From a virus: 64,000 nt of DNA. Below are positions 25,851 to 34,553 of the stretch, piece after piece. Where the stretch lies: positions 114,560 to 178,559 of the IMG/VR virus record IMGVR_UViG_3300017971_000006, one strand, 5' to 3'. The translations under genes and the position numbers were made by a program. Position 1 is the stretch's first letter, and every line of letters begins with the position of its first letter. Below the pieces are notes generated by a model. It was given only the letters and a program-made list of their open reading frames with translations. It was not told the origin of the DNA and made no database searches.

Positions 25851-26302
25851 TGGCTTCCCTGGTCTTTAATCCATTCACAGGAACCCTAGACTTTGCCGAG
25901 GTAGGCGCTGGTGGCGGCGGAGACCCAGCCACCAATAGAGGAACCTATACACATCTAGGAGGCTTGGCAGTAGGTGATGCTGTATACCTGTCGGCCTCTG
26001 GTCAGGTAGCTCTGGCAGACGCTAATGGTCCCGGGACACAGCCCGTGATTGGCCTTGTTCAGTCAGTCGTGGGTGGAACATGCGTGGTGCAGTACTCCGG
26101 GGAGATGGCCGGGTTCTCGGGGTTGGTCCCACGTGCCATTTATTATCTGAGCACATCTGGAGTGAGCGGGTCCACTATAACTGCCACTGCACCGGACATC
26201 CCCCCAGAGACACCGCCATTGATATCTCAGAAGATTGGGATAGCTAAGTCGGCGACGGTGCTCCTCATCAAGGTAGATACAGACTTCACGGAGATTGGCT
26301 GA
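25850..26302 (+). CDS. Small virion protein with N-terminal Gly hinge
   Basis: 150 residues starting MASLVFNPFTGTLDF, a start common in phage fibre-tip or decoration proteins, followed by a Gly hinge (GAGGGGD) and a β domain containing VGDAVYLSASGQVALADANG. The C-terminal part of the 822-residue protein downstream carries similar VGDVAYMTT and GVVTTVDSG motifs, so the two may share a domain. Start and stop overlap both neighbours. Exact role unknown. Confidence 0.7.
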   Translation: MASLVFNPFTGTLDFAEVGAGGGGDPATNRGTYTHLGGLAVGDAVYLSASGQVALADANGPGTQPVIGLVQSVVGGTCVVQYSGEMAGFSGLVPRAIYYLSTSGVSGSTITATAPDIPPETPPLISQKIGIAKSATVLLIKVDTDFTEIG

Positions 26303-26529
26303 TGGCACGTTTCAGATGGATGGGCGGAAAAGCCCGACCCGGACTGATAAAGAAGAGAGGACAGATGCGCAAGATACGTATCCCTCTACAGAACGGGACA
26401 AAGATGAAGATTGACGCTCCCAATAAGCAAACAGGATTTGTTGTGGGAGAGGACATTGGAGTAGACATCACAGACCCTCGGGCCCTTCGTCTGCTTCGCA
26501 ACGACCACAGGTTTGAAGAGATAGTATAG
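26302..26529 (+). CDS. Small basic protein
   Basis: 75 residues, rich in Arg/Lys at the N-terminus (MARFRWMGGKARPGLIKKRG) and more acidic at the end. It begins at the last base of the previous stop. Its small size and basic character suit a head-completion or structural linker protein, but there is no specific evidence. Confidence 0.6.
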   Translation: MARFRWMGGKARPGLIKKRGQMRKIRIPLQNGTKMKIDAPNKQTGFVVGEDIGVDITDPRALRLLRNDHRFEEIV

Positions 26530-26539
26530 AGGTCCAACA

Positions 26540-29008
26540 ATGGCTGACCAGATACCCCTAGTACTGGATGGCGGCTCTCATAAGAGGCTGCCGGATGGAG
26601 ACAATCTGCACATCAAGCTGGGCCTCGATGTGGCCGCAGCTGGAGTGCTCAACATTGGTACCGTCAATGCTACCAGCATGTCTGTTGGTAGGAGCGGTCA
26701 GACCGTAACCTTCCCTGGCAATGTCACGGTGCAAGGTATTGAGACGGTAGAGGGTAATACCGTCCTTGAGGAGGATGTAACCCTCGGTGATGCGTCTGAT
26801 GACCGCATTACGATGGGTGGGCGCTTCGGAACAGCGGCGGCGCCAAACTTCACCTTCAGCAACGACGCTAACCACATTGTTATCGTAGACACCTCTCCCG
26901 TGGAGACTGTTGGTAGGCAGCTTGCCATCTACGGCGGAAGTGGCGGAGCGTCTAGTGGTGGGGCCGCTGGCGGGGCTGGGGGAAACCTGACTATCCTAGC
27001 GGGTACAGGTGGTGCTGGAGACGCTACGTTCGCCGCGGGTGATGGCGGAGACCTTAATCTACGTGCAGCGAGTGCCGGAGCGGATGGTGGTGGTGGAGGG
27101 GCTACTGGCGGTGACCTTAAGCTGGAAGCGGGCGCTAGCACCACTGGGTCCGACGGGTCCATCACCCTGGGAGCGACCACGGCGTCGGCCATCTCCCTTG
27201 GTAACGCCACGGACAACACCACCATCACCCAGGTGGGTACCGGTCAGGTAACGTTTACGGGCAATGTTGACATGCCCTCTGCGGACGTATCTGGGCTGCT
27301 TACCGTTGGTGGGGCTGACCACGAGATTCGTGCAGTCGGCGACGCCATCGTGCTGGGAGGTACATCTACCACTGCGGCCTCTGCTCTCGTATCCTTGACG
27401 TCTGGCGAGCGCACAGCGCTTACCGGTGTCAATGGCATGATTGTGTACGACGAGACCCTGAACTCGTTCTACGGGTATGTGGGTGGCTCGTGGACGCAGA
27501 TTGCCGCTGGCTCCTCTGGTTCCGGTACTGACAACGTGTCGTGGACCATCAACCAGGACCATACCACGGGGGACCAGGACGCTTATCTAGGGCTGTTCTC
27601 TGGGGATGGTACTTCTGCGTTCCAAGGGTTCTGGACTCTAGACGCAACGACTGACCCGCCCCTGCTGGTTTACACGGTTACGGATGATGGAACAGCGGAC
27701 TCCCCCATTGTGGGCATCGGCGCTGCTGGAGTTACAGACGCCTCTACCGCAGAGCTCCGTCTCAACTCTGGTACTGGAGCCGCTACGCGGCAGGCCACCC
27801 TGCAGCTAGACCCGGCCACGCAGGACCTGGTTGTAAACGGCACGAACCTGAACAGCTTCTCCTCTGCGGTGAACTTCGATGCAGAGGCCGGTATTGATGT
27901 GTCCGGAGGTCAGATGACCTTCACCGGGACGAACATCGACCTAGACCCCACCGGAAGCTTCAATCTAGCGATGGATGCCGGACAGGGCATCGAGATGGTT
28001 CTGGCGGACAATAACTCCAGTGCTTTTCTTATCAGGGAAGGTGCCCTTGGAGATTACATCCGAATAGATACGGGCGACGGCTCTGAGGAGGTAGGGATTG
28101 GCAACACAACGACCAACCCAGACTTCCAGGTATATGGCTCGGGTCAGGCCACGTTTAACGGCAACGTTGACTGTGTTTCCGGTTTAGACGTTATAGGCGG
28201 GAATTTCAACTTTACTGGTGGGACCATAAACCTAGACCCCACTGGAAGCTTTGACCTGTCAATGGACGCCGCTCAGAACTTCACTGTGTTTATGGGGCTG
28301 GGAGGTGCTTGTCGGTACCGTATCTCTGATAACAGCGCCCTGGCGTTCTTGATTGAGCAGAACACGGACGACTACCTGCTCATCGACACAACAGACGCCG
28401 CTGAGGCGATGAGCTTCGGTAACGCATCTACTAACCCCGATTTTGCGTTCCTAGGGTCTGGTGCTATCAATGCATCTAACGGTACGCTGAACGTACCCTC
28501 TGGGACTAGCTTCTTGATTGCTAGTACGGCGCTTACCACGGCCAACTTCACAGCGCCTAACATGGACACGCTGCTAGACGGCTCAGATGCTAGTGCCTTG
28601 CACTACCACGGCGTTGGAGGAGCCGTTACAGGCATGGACACTGGAGCGTGCAGTGTCGGTGATGTAGCGTACATGACAACCACAGCGAACAGCGTAGACC
28701 AAGCAGATGCCGACGCTCTAGCAACATCCGTGTTTGCCGGTGTCGTGACAACCGTAGACTCAGGACCAGCCACCTTTGACGGTGTTCTAGCCTCTAGCGG
28801 TAGAACGAGTGTTGCTTGCGAGTCTGATGTTGTTGCAGGAGACCGCGTTTACGTGTCTACAACGCTTGGGCGCGTGTGCCGTAGCGGAGGTACAGGGTTC
28901 CCCTCTGCTAACCCAGATGTGGTTGTAGAGGTAGGCTACGCCGTGACCTCTGCAGCAGCTAATGTCTGCGATGTTGTACTACGTGGTGCACCGCTGACCG
29001 AGCTGTGA
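26540..29008 (+). CDS. Gly-rich fibre-type protein with repeated modules
   Basis: 822 residues. Residues about 130-215 are a glycine-rich region of GG(A/D)LxLxAG-type strands (for example GGNLTILAG, GGDLNLRAAS, GGDLKLEAG), which suggests a polyglycine-II or β-roll fold. Residues about 435-590 contain two copies of a NGNVD/GGxFxFTGxxIxLDPTGSF module. Strand-dense, without catalytic motifs. A terminator follows immediately. The 525-residue gene downstream has the same Gly-rich module, so they are likely related fibre components. Confidence 0.7.
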   Translation: MADQIPLVLDGGSHKRLPDGDNLHIKLGLDVAAAGVLNIGTVNATSMSVGRSGQTVTFPGNVTVQGIETVEGNTVLEEDVTLGDASDDRITMGGRFGTAAAPNFTFSNDANHIVIVDTSPVETVGRQLAIYGGSGGASSGGAAGGAGGNLTILAGTGGAGDATFAAGDGGDLNLRAASAGADGGGGGATGGDLKLEAGASTTGSDGSITLGATTASAISLGNATDNTTITQVGTGQVTFTGNVDMPSADVSGLLTVGGADHEIRAVGDAIVLGGTSTTAASALVSLTSGERTALTGVNGMIVYDETLNSFYGYVGGSWTQIAAGSSGSGTDNVSWTINQDHTTGDQDAYLGLFSGDGTSAFQGFWTLDATTDPPLLVYTVTDDGTADSPIVGIGAAGVTDASTAELRLNSGTGAATRQATLQLDPATQDLVVNGTNLNSFSSAVNFDAEAGIDVSGGQMTFTGTNIDLDPTGSFNLAMDAGQGIEMVLADNNSSAFLIREGALGDYIRIDTGDGSEEVGIGNTTTNPDFQVYGSGQATFNGNVDCVSGLDVIGGNFNFTGGTINLDPTGSFDLSMDAAQNFTVFMGLGGACRYRISDNSALAFLIEQNTDDYLLIDTTDAAEAMSFGNASTNPDFAFLGSGAINASNGTLNVPSGTSFLIASTALTTANFTAPNMDTLLDGSDASALHYHGVGGAVTGMDTGACSVGDVAYMTTTANSVDQADADALATSVFAGVVTTVDSGPATFDGVLASSGRTSVACESDVVAGDRVYVSTTLGRVCRSGGTGFPSANPDVVVEVGYAVTSAAANVCDVVLRGAPLTEL

Positions 29009-29015
29009 TAAGACT

Positions 29016-29066
29016 GACCGTGTGGGCCGGGCTCTGTCCCACCGTCCAGCTCACACGGTCTTTTAT
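29016..29066 (+). terminator. Intrinsic terminator
   Basis: GACCGTGTG (29016-29024) pairs with CACACGGTC (29052-29060), followed by TTTTATC. The 27-base loop can form a smaller GGGC/GTCCC helix. It lies eight bases after the stop of the 822-residue gene. Confidence 0.8.
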
Positions 29067-29093
29067 CTACGGTGGGACATTGGTGGGACAACC

Positions 29094-29435
29094 ATGGCAA
29101 CTAAGAAGAACAGCAAGAGCAGCAGTAACAGTAGAGTGCGAAGTCTAGAGACACCTATAGACAACGTTCCTCTCGCTGACACAGAGAAGGCATACGGGCT
29201 ATCTCTACGCAACGAGATAGTAGAGCTACGCTTAACCCACTCTAAGCTGTGTCAGCAGTTCGCCTCGCTGGAGACACAGTTTAAGGTTCAGCAGGCAGAG
29301 CTGCTTAAGAAGCTCCAAGACAAGGAGCATGAGCAGCAGGAGTGGGCTAAGAGAACCGCAGAGGCCCATGGTATAGACGTAAACCAGCGTTGGACACTTG
29401 ACCAAGACAGGTGGACGTTTGTAAGGGCTAGCTAG
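29094..29435 (+). CDS. Small coiled-coil protein
   Basis: 113 residues from the ATG at 29094; the longer frame to 29022 would run through the terminator and is rejected. Ser/Lys-rich start (ATKKNSKSSSNSRVR), then a heptad-rich helix (residues 45-95). Probably a small structural or chaperone-like protein of the fibre operon. No family recognised. Confidence 0.6.
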   Translation: MATKKNSKSSSNSRVRSLETPIDNVPLADTEKAYGLSLRNEIVELRLTHSKLCQQFASLETQFKVQQAELLKKLQDKEHEQQEWAKRTAEAHGIDVNQRWTLDQDRWTFVRAS

Positions 29436-29446
29436 GATGACAGGTC

Positions 29447-31024
29447 ATGGCGGAGGTACGGTTCTTAAAGATATCCGGTGGAAGTCACCAGCGGCATGAC
29501 GTTCAGAACGACTCCATTCGTGTTTACTCCCTGGGTGTAGGAACTGGCCCGCCTACTACTGGACTAGAGCTGATATCAAACTTCAGCTCCTATGGTGTTG
29601 TTGACGCCACGCTAGATATAACTGCTGGCCGTAATACAGCTATGGGGGCTGGGGACACATTAGCTGGTGTGTACGTACGGCAGGGAGGGTACACAGGAGA
29701 CAGCTCTACCTCCGAACGAGTAGGGTATAGAGTGATATTTGCGGAGCCTTTGGGCTCCGCAGATAAGATAGGCATCCTCGTTGAGCATAGTAACGACCCA
29801 CCAGACTTCACATTACTCTGCCGTAATCACGCACTACGCATTGCCTCTGAAACGACCACAGGAGATGGGTATGCCGCAAGCGTGGAGTCGGGTGACGCGT
29901 CAGGTGCGGATTACGACGGAGGAGGCGGAGGGTTTACAGGGGGCACTGCAGGTGCCCCGACCACTGTCAGTACGTACGGAGGAGACCTGGTAGTATGGGC
30001 TGGTGGGGGCGTTCCGGGACCTGCGCATGCTGGCTCTGGTGTTGCCTCTTACGGCGGAGACCTAAGCCTTAGAGCCGGGCACAGCTACGTGTCCTCGTCT
30101 GTAGGGTCTGGGGGTATAGGTGCTGATGGTGGTGAGGTACGGATACAAGCCGGTAGCGGTTCAAAGGTAGGTACGGGGCAGGCAAACGGGGGAGACATAC
30201 TGCTAACTACGGGAAGCGCCGATGGTGACGGTGACGATGGGGATATCATCTGCAGGGTGGGGACAGAGGCCAACGCGCCCAACATAGTACCGTACGCAGA
30301 TGGTTATGGAAATATAGGCGATTCTACTCACTCGTGGTCTCTAGGGTATATTAACGTACTGCGCACAAACATAGTAGAGATAGCCAATGACGGAACTATA
30401 AGCTGGTCGTCCTCTAGCCCCGCATCTGCGAATGCTGGCGAGCTCAACATGAACGCCACCACAGGTGTTCCCACAATATACGTGGCCTCTAAGAGTGCTG
30501 AGAAAGACCTGATGTACGAGGGGTACCCTGGACACTGGGAACGCCTGGTAGAGGTCGAGCTGTCTACCTCTGTCACATCATACACGTTCTCTGGGCTCAA
30601 CGGTAACGTGGACATTAACTACATGATAGAGGGGTTCCTGGTGGCTAGCTCCACTTCAGGGTCTTACTTCTACATAGCCCCTAACAATGTCACCACAAAT
30701 CAGCGGTGCGCGATACTAGAGGGTACAGAGACTGCTGTTAATGCTGGAGCCAGTATCTACATGAGAGTAGCTGGAGCGCCTTCAACGATTCAAAGGGTTG
30801 TGTTCCGAGCGCTCTTACACGCTAAGACAGGTAGGTATAGAGCTATGAACTCTATATGTGGAGGAGGTAATGCTTCTACGGGTACAAATAATACTGTTAA
30901 TTACCATTTTGGGTCTAGGTGGGCAGACTCCTCCACCAACATCACTAGCTTAGTACTGTACTCGTCTGTAGCCAACGGGTTGGTTACGAATACACAGCTA
31001 CGTTTGTACAAGATGGGAGCGTAG
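29447..31024 (+). CDS. Gly-rich fibre-type protein, partner of the 822-residue protein
   Basis: 525 residues. Residues about 160-285 carry repeated GGDLxxxAG strands (YGGDLVVWAGGG, YGGDLSLRAGHS, DGGEVRIQAGSG, NGGDILLTTGS) like the Gly-rich region of the upstream gene. The N-terminus (ISGGSHQRHDVQNDSI) parallels LDGGSHKRLPDGDNLHI of that protein, so both share an N-terminal module too. The C-terminal 160 residues form a β-rich tip. Likely a homologous fibre with a different distal end. Confidence 0.7.
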   Translation: MAEVRFLKISGGSHQRHDVQNDSIRVYSLGVGTGPPTTGLELISNFSSYGVVDATLDITAGRNTAMGAGDTLAGVYVRQGGYTGDSSTSERVGYRVIFAEPLGSADKIGILVEHSNDPPDFTLLCRNHALRIASETTTGDGYAASVESGDASGADYDGGGGGFTGGTAGAPTTVSTYGGDLVVWAGGGVPGPAHAGSGVASYGGDLSLRAGHSYVSSSVGSGGIGADGGEVRIQAGSGSKVGTGQANGGDILLTTGSADGDGDDGDIICRVGTEANAPNIVPYADGYGNIGDSTHSWSLGYINVLRTNIVEIANDGTISWSSSSPASANAGELNMNATTGVPTIYVASKSAEKDLMYEGYPGHWERLVEVELSTSVTSYTFSGLNGNVDINYMIEGFLVASSTSGSYFYIAPNNVTTNQRCAILEGTETAVNAGASIYMRVAGAPSTIQRVVFRALLHAKTGRYRAMNSICGGGNASTGTNNTVNYHFGSRWADSSTNITSLVLYSSVANGLVTNTQLRLYKMGA

Positions 31025-31026
31025 GC

Positions 31027-31368
31027 ATGGCGTTAACTGAGTGTAAGTGTACAGAGCGTAACGTTATAACATCTTTGGATGATAAGCCAGGCGCATACAG
31101 AGCCCATCAGGAGGATGCTAATGGAGTGTGGTGTTGCGTGGTGGTCCCTACCCCCGGCGGAGAGATTGTACATCCGCAGGAGCTAATAGCTCCTTCATCC
31201 GCTTATGAGGTAGCTGAGGCAGCAAGGTTGAAAGACTGCGCAGATGAGAACGCGGCAGAGGAGAGCAAGCGCGCTCGTAGAGAAGCTTTGAGGGCTAAGG
31301 CTAGGAGCAAGGAGACGTTTTCAAATGACGACATCTGCGAGCTCTGTGCTATATTGCTAGGAGATTAG
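31027..31368 (+). CDS. Small cysteine-containing protein, first of a likely related pair
   Basis: 113 residues with CKC near the N-terminus and a WCCVVVPTPGGEIV strand region, followed by an Ala/Glu/Lys/Arg helix and CELC near the end. The next gene has the same order (CDC, then YCHVVWFTRDGSIL, then a helix), so the two look like diverged tandem duplicates. Located in the fibre operon; fibre assembly factor is one possibility. Function unknown. Confidence 0.65.
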   Translation: MALTECKCTERNVITSLDDKPGAYRAHQEDANGVWCCVVVPTPGGEIVHPQELIAPSSAYEVAEAARLKDCADENAAEESKRARREALRAKARSKETFSNDDICELCAILLGD

Positions 31369-31376
31369 GAGGAGAC

Positions 31377-31757
31377 ATGAGCTTAGAGTCGATGACAGCG
31401 TGTGATTGCGGAGAGCCTACAAAGGAGATTGCTGAGCTGCTGGCTAAGGAAGGAAGAGAGCGTAGACACACAACGGTAGAAGGGGTAGGTGGGTACTGCC
31501 ATGTGGTGTGGTTTACACGTGATGGCAGTATATTAGCCGTAGAGAAGAGCACTCTAATCTCCCCGACACAGGAGTTTTTGGATGGTAAAGCAGCCTACAC
31601 AGCGGAGGTTGCTGCGCAGAAAGAGGCCGTATCGCTGGCCAATACAGAGCTAGATAGGATAAGGGATAAGAGGATAGCAGGAGAGCCCCTGACGGCGGAC
31701 GAACAGCAGTACATACTAGACAGAGTTTTAGGAGTACCCCCTACAGTGGAGAAGTAA
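31377..31757 (+). CDS. Small protein, second of a likely related pair
   Basis: 126 residues; GGAGG precedes the ATG. CDC at the start, a central β segment (YCHVVWFTRDGSILAVEKST), then a coiled helix and LTADEQQYILDRVLG at the C-terminus, as in tail-fibre assembly chaperones. Pairs with the preceding gene in layout. The next start follows its stop directly. Confidence 0.65.
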   Translation: MSLESMTACDCGEPTKEIAELLAKEGRERRHTTVEGVGGYCHVVWFTRDGSILAVEKSTLISPTQEFLDGKAAYTAEVAAQKEAVSLANTELDRIRDKRIAGEPLTADEQQYILDRVLGVPPTVEK

Positions 31758-32297
31758 ATGGGTAGTACGCACGAGATAGAGAGAACGTCATCCTCCTACC
31801 CTTTGGTGTGCTCCATTATAGGACCTGGTGGCGGTGTTACAGGACAGTCTCCTACAGTAGCTGTAAGGGACGGTGACACGGTTAACTCCTACCTGGACTT
31901 CGCGGACAACACCTTCAAGACATCTGGGTGGACAATCAAGTACTCTCCTATGGTGGAGGTAGAGCGCGGGCATTACCAGAGAAGCATCAATGTTGCCAAT
32001 CTAAACCTTCAAGCTGGACAGGAGCTGGTGGCTGAGTTCTCAGTAGACGACGGTGGTGGTGTTGTGGGGGGAGACCACGACATCCTTAAGATTGTCGACA
32101 TCGCAGCAGACACGTCGTTGGTGAGGAAGGTAATCACCAACCGTCAGGAGGAGGAGCCTGGTCTTCCGGGACGCCTCATCACCTATGATGATGACAACGT
32201 AACGCCTATCCTTGACCAGGAGCTGAGGGACAACAACGATGGCGCCATCGTGTCCGCCACCGGTGTGCCTGCTAAGAGGACGGCTAGCAGCATATGA
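31758..32297 (+). CDS. β-rich virion protein
   Basis: 179 residues. An N-terminal β domain (YPLVCSIIGPGGGVTGQSPTV) is followed by DGDTVNSYLDFADNTFKTSG, a pattern also seen in phage tail proteins with a receptor-facing β-sandwich. Acidic C-terminus. It overlaps the next gene by ATGA. Role inferred only from position at the end of the fibre operon. Confidence 0.65.
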   Translation: MGSTHEIERTSSSYPLVCSIIGPGGGVTGQSPTVAVRDGDTVNSYLDFADNTFKTSGWTIKYSPMVEVERGHYQRSINVANLNLQAGQELVAEFSVDDGGGVVGGDHDILKIVDIAADTSLVRKVITNRQEEEPGLPGRLITYDDDNVTPILDQELRDNNDGAIVSATGVPAKRTASSI

Positions 32298-32494
32298 GCT
32301 CTCTAGGGTTCCAGTCCAGGGGGTTTAGGCTCGGCCTAGGGCGTCTCACGGTTAGCCGCGGCTTAGGACCTCTAGAGGCAGAGGAGGAGCTCGTAGAGCC
32401 TCCGGAGGACCTTCCATCACCTACCATCCAGCAGTCAGATGCGAACAGGTCCAGCCCCCGTGTGGTTTCTGTAGCTAAAGAAAGGCGGGGGTGA
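32294..32494 (+). CDS. Small protein ending the plus-strand fibre operon
   Basis: 66 residues, start overlapping the previous stop (ATGA). Gly/Arg-rich N-terminus and Pro/Glu-rich middle; probably disordered. The convergent terminator follows directly. Real by coupling; function unknown. Confidence 0.55.
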   Translation: MSSLGFQSRGFRLGLGRLTVSRGLGPLEAEEELVEPPEDLPSPTIQQSDANRSSPRVVSVAKERRG

Positions 32495-32503
32495 GCCCGC
32501 CTT
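32482..32503 (-). terminator. Convergent terminator between fibre and replication operons
   Basis: AAGGCGGG pairs with CCCGCCTT (32482-32503). On the minus strand it is followed by TCTTTAGC, a usable U-tract; on the plus strand only AAAGC follows. It best serves the long minus-strand operon ending at 32508. Confidence 0.65.
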
Positions 32504-32507
32504 AAAG

Positions 32508-32822
32508 CTATCCTCTACGCGCTAGTGTAAGCAGGCTTGCTAACGCCGCTATCAATGGCGCCACGGCCATCGCGACTCTTCCCCATCCCTTCTTCTCCGT
32601 CCTACGCGGGACGGGCTCTCTAGCGGCGTAATGCCCGAAGTACGGAGCGCGGCCAACATGCCCGCATCTTGGGCACATCCACCATGATGTGCCAGGCTCC
32701 CACTCAGGCTCCCCAGGACACAGCTGCTCTGCAGGCGGTATAGGGTATCTACCGTACCTCCATGTCTCCGTCTGTGCAGCCTCTTTGAGCTCAGAGCTGC
32801 TGGATTGTGCTACCTCTCCCAT
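32508..32822 (-). CDS. Zinc-ribbon protein with C-terminal hydrophobic segment
   Basis: 104 residues from the ATG at 32822; an upstream extension in the same frame overlaps another small ORF and lacks an SD. One CPRCGH knuckle plus an earlier Cys, then a basic stretch and a hydrophobic C-terminus (AMAVAPLIAALASLLTLARR) that could be a tail anchor. Last gene of the minus-strand replication operon. Unknown family. Confidence 0.6.
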   Translation of the reverse strand: MGEVAQSSSSELKEAAQTETWRYGRYPIPPAEQLCPGEPEWEPGTSWWMCPRCGHVGRAPYFGHYAAREPVPRRTEKKGWGRVAMAVAPLIAALASLLTLARRG

Positions 32823-32929
32823 TCTATTACCGCCTCTCTCAGTCTCCTTCTTACCACCTCTATGGGAGGCTTGTCGTTGGTGATGAGCCCCAGCTCTCTG
32901 GCCAGGGCGCTCAGCTCCTCGCTGTTCAT
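32810..32929 (-). CDS. Small 39-residue helical ORF
   Basis: ATG at 32929 with AAGGA ten bases upstream. It encodes MNSEELSALARELGLITNDK then PPIEVVRRRLREAVIEWER, two amphipathic helices with a turn. It fills the gap between the 260-residue gene and the zinc-ribbon gene and overlaps the latter by 13 bases. The helix-turn-helix spacing recalls SAP-like DNA-binding peptides, but that is a guess. Confidence 0.5.
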   Translation of the reverse strand: MNSEELSALARELGLITNDKPPIEVVRRRLREAVIEWER

Positions 32930-33003
32930 GGAGTCTACGTCCTTGGTAGCAGTAATAAGGTCGTCGTCTCCTGGAGCCGTGCACCCAGGCCAGGGGGGCG
33001 CAA

Positions 33004-33786
33004 TTATTTTCCCGAGGGCTTGTGGTTTCTAGTGCCCTCAATGAAGGCTTCTAGCTCCCCTCTTCCTATCACTCCCTTTATGCACTCAACAAGGTAGCTT
33101 ACGCTTACCTTCTCGTTGTTGCTGAACAGGGACAAGTACGTCCACATAAGAAGGGCCATGCTGCTGCCCGCTTCGGATTTAATCTCCTCTGTCTTTGCAG
33201 AGAGCTCCTCTACCCGCTCATTGCATCTACGCACCTCCTCAACGAGGTCTGATATCATTGAGGGAGACACCCCCGGGGTTGGGGAGCTCTTCTTGGGCCT
33301 GTCTGCGGGCCCCTCCGGCAAGCTTGTGGGGAACCCAGGAGGAAGCTTAGGCGGGGATAGGTCCACTGGCTCAGCGCTTTTTCCGTTTGCCTTGCCTCTC
33401 TTAGTTCTAGTCTTTGCTGGCTTCTGCTCATCGCTTTGCGTCGGTTTCTTCTGTGGCTCTTTTGCGGGCTCTTCTTTCTTCTCCTCTGCCATCTTAGGGG
33501 CTGAGGGAGCAGTGGGGACCTTAGCAGGCTCTTGCTCCACGTACTCCATCATCGTCACATCCTTCCCCGCGTCGTACTCATTCAGAGCTCTTAGCAGCTC
33601 CTCTGACTGCTCCTTGTCCTTCATAGCCAAGAATGCAAGGTACATCTCCATCTGGGACTCCTTATCGTCCCCCTTACCGAACATTCCAATCTTGCCGGCT
33701 ATTCGACCTCTGATGTATGGCTGAACGCCGATGAGCTTCTGAAGGTCTCGCGGGATGGTCTCAACCGTCATCTTTGTGGGTTCCAT
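33004..33786 (-). CDS. Protein with Lys/Pro-rich linker and helical ends
   Basis: 260 residues. A folded N-terminal 85 residues and a helical C-terminal 100 residues (DLVEEVRRCNERVEELSAKT coiled coil) are joined by a Lys/Glu/Pro-rich disordered linker (residues about 95-170). It overlaps the upstream gene by 26 bases. A bridging or scaffold role in replication is conceivable, but nothing identifies the family. Confidence 0.65.
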   Translation of the reverse strand: MEPTKMTVETIPRDLQKLIGVQPYIRGRIAGKIGMFGKGDDKESQMEMYLAFLAMKDKEQSEELLRALNEYDAGKDVTMMEYVEQEPAKVPTAPSAPKMAEEKKEEPAKEPQKKPTQSDEQKPAKTRTKRGKANGKSAEPVDLSPPKLPPGFPTSLPEGPADRPKKSSPTPGVSPSMISDLVEEVRRCNERVEELSAKTEEIKSEAGSSMALLMWTYLSLFSNNEKVSVSYLVECIKGVIGRGELEAFIEGTRNHKPSGK

Positions 33787-34126
33787 GCTTTCTTATCTCC
33801 TCTATGTTGTTCTCGTTCTCGATGGCTAGGCAGGCAATTACCTGCATGTCGGTGCAGTAAAAGCAGGCGTCTGGTCTTCTAGTACTAGCAGCACACCCGC
33901 CGAGCTGCGGTCTTAGCTTCTCCCAGTGATGGAGAACGAACAGCATGATGTTCGTTCTCCACTCATCGAGGGGGTTTACCGCTCCTGCCTTTCCGGTCAG
34001 GAGCATGTCCACTAGCTCCTCCTTCGTGGACAGGGGGTGCGCCCTGATTCCCGCTTGGCTCACTCTCTGGTAGAGCTCCGTAATGTTGCACTGCGTCAAC
34101 AGCTCGTAGAGCTTTTCTGGCCCCAT
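33761..34126 (-). CDS. Cysteine-containing protein overlapping the RusA-like gene
   Basis: 121 residues; GAGGAGGAG immediately upstream of the ATG at 34126 is a strong SD. The first half is helical (LYELLTQCNITELYQRVSQA), and CFYCTD with a distant Cys lies near residue 88. Its first 164 bases overlap the end of the RusA-like frame. Family unknown. Confidence 0.6.
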   Translation of the reverse strand: MGPEKLYELLTQCNITELYQRVSQAGIRAHPLSTKEELVDMLLTGKAGAVNPLDEWRTNIMLFVLHHWEKLRPQLGGCAASTRRPDACFYCTDMQVIACLAIENENNIEEIRKHGTHKDDG

Positions 34127-34553
34127 CAGGCTCCTCCTCTGTATCCCATATCCACACGTGCGTACACTCCTTGTCTCCCTCTGTCTTGCTCAACAGTATA
34201 GGGAAGTACTGACTATCGTCTACTCCTGATGCAGACGCCACGCAATCCTCTAGAAGCTTGACTCTATTGGTGACGTCGGTTCGCTTATACCTGTTTTTTG
34301 TCCTTCCTGGCCATCCGCTATTGTAGATGCTCTCGAACACAAACAGTAGCGCAAGCCCGTACGCTCTGTCCTTCCTTCCTCTCATGTGTACTAGACCCCC
34401 CGATAGGAGGGTTACGGTAGCCGAGCTCTTGAAAAGCGCGCCGTCCTTTGACAGCGTGCGGAACGTTACTATTTTCCCCCCTGACCTCTTCTTTTTGGTG
34501 ATGTAGGCGTTGTTAGTAGTAGGGGGTAGGTACGGCAGGATGATGTGAATCAT
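33963..34553 (-). CDS. rusA: RusA-like Holliday junction resolvase
   Basis: 196 residues. The N-terminus IHIILPYLPPTTNNAY and the central KRTDVTNRVKLLEDCVASASGVDDSQ match the RusA fold, in which aspartates of the DxxN and DD region bind metal and cleave four-way junctions symmetrically. RusA proteins normally end near EGDKECTHVWIWD, as here at about residue 137; the following 55 residues run through the start of the next gene and look like an out-of-frame tail. It belongs with the RecA, Cas4-like and Hjc-like genes upstream in this recombination operon. Confidence 0.8.
   Translation of the reverse strand: MIHIILPYLPPTTNNAYITKKKRSGGKIVTFRTLSKDGALFKSSATVTLLSGGLVHMRGRKDRAYGLALLFVFESIYNSGWPGRTKNRYKRTDVTNRVKLLEDCVASASGVDDSQYFPILLSKTEGDKECTHVWIWDTEEEPDGARKALRAVDAVQHYGALPESEPSGNQGAPPVHEGGASGHAPDRKGRSGKPPR

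Noticed and set aside
29022-29093. Upstream extension of the 113-residue coiled-coil gene
   Set aside because: It would be translated through the terminator hairpin; the ATG at 29094 fits better.
32823-33041. N-terminal extension of the zinc-ribbon gene
   Set aside because: Overlaps a better supported 39-residue ORF in another frame and lacks an SD.
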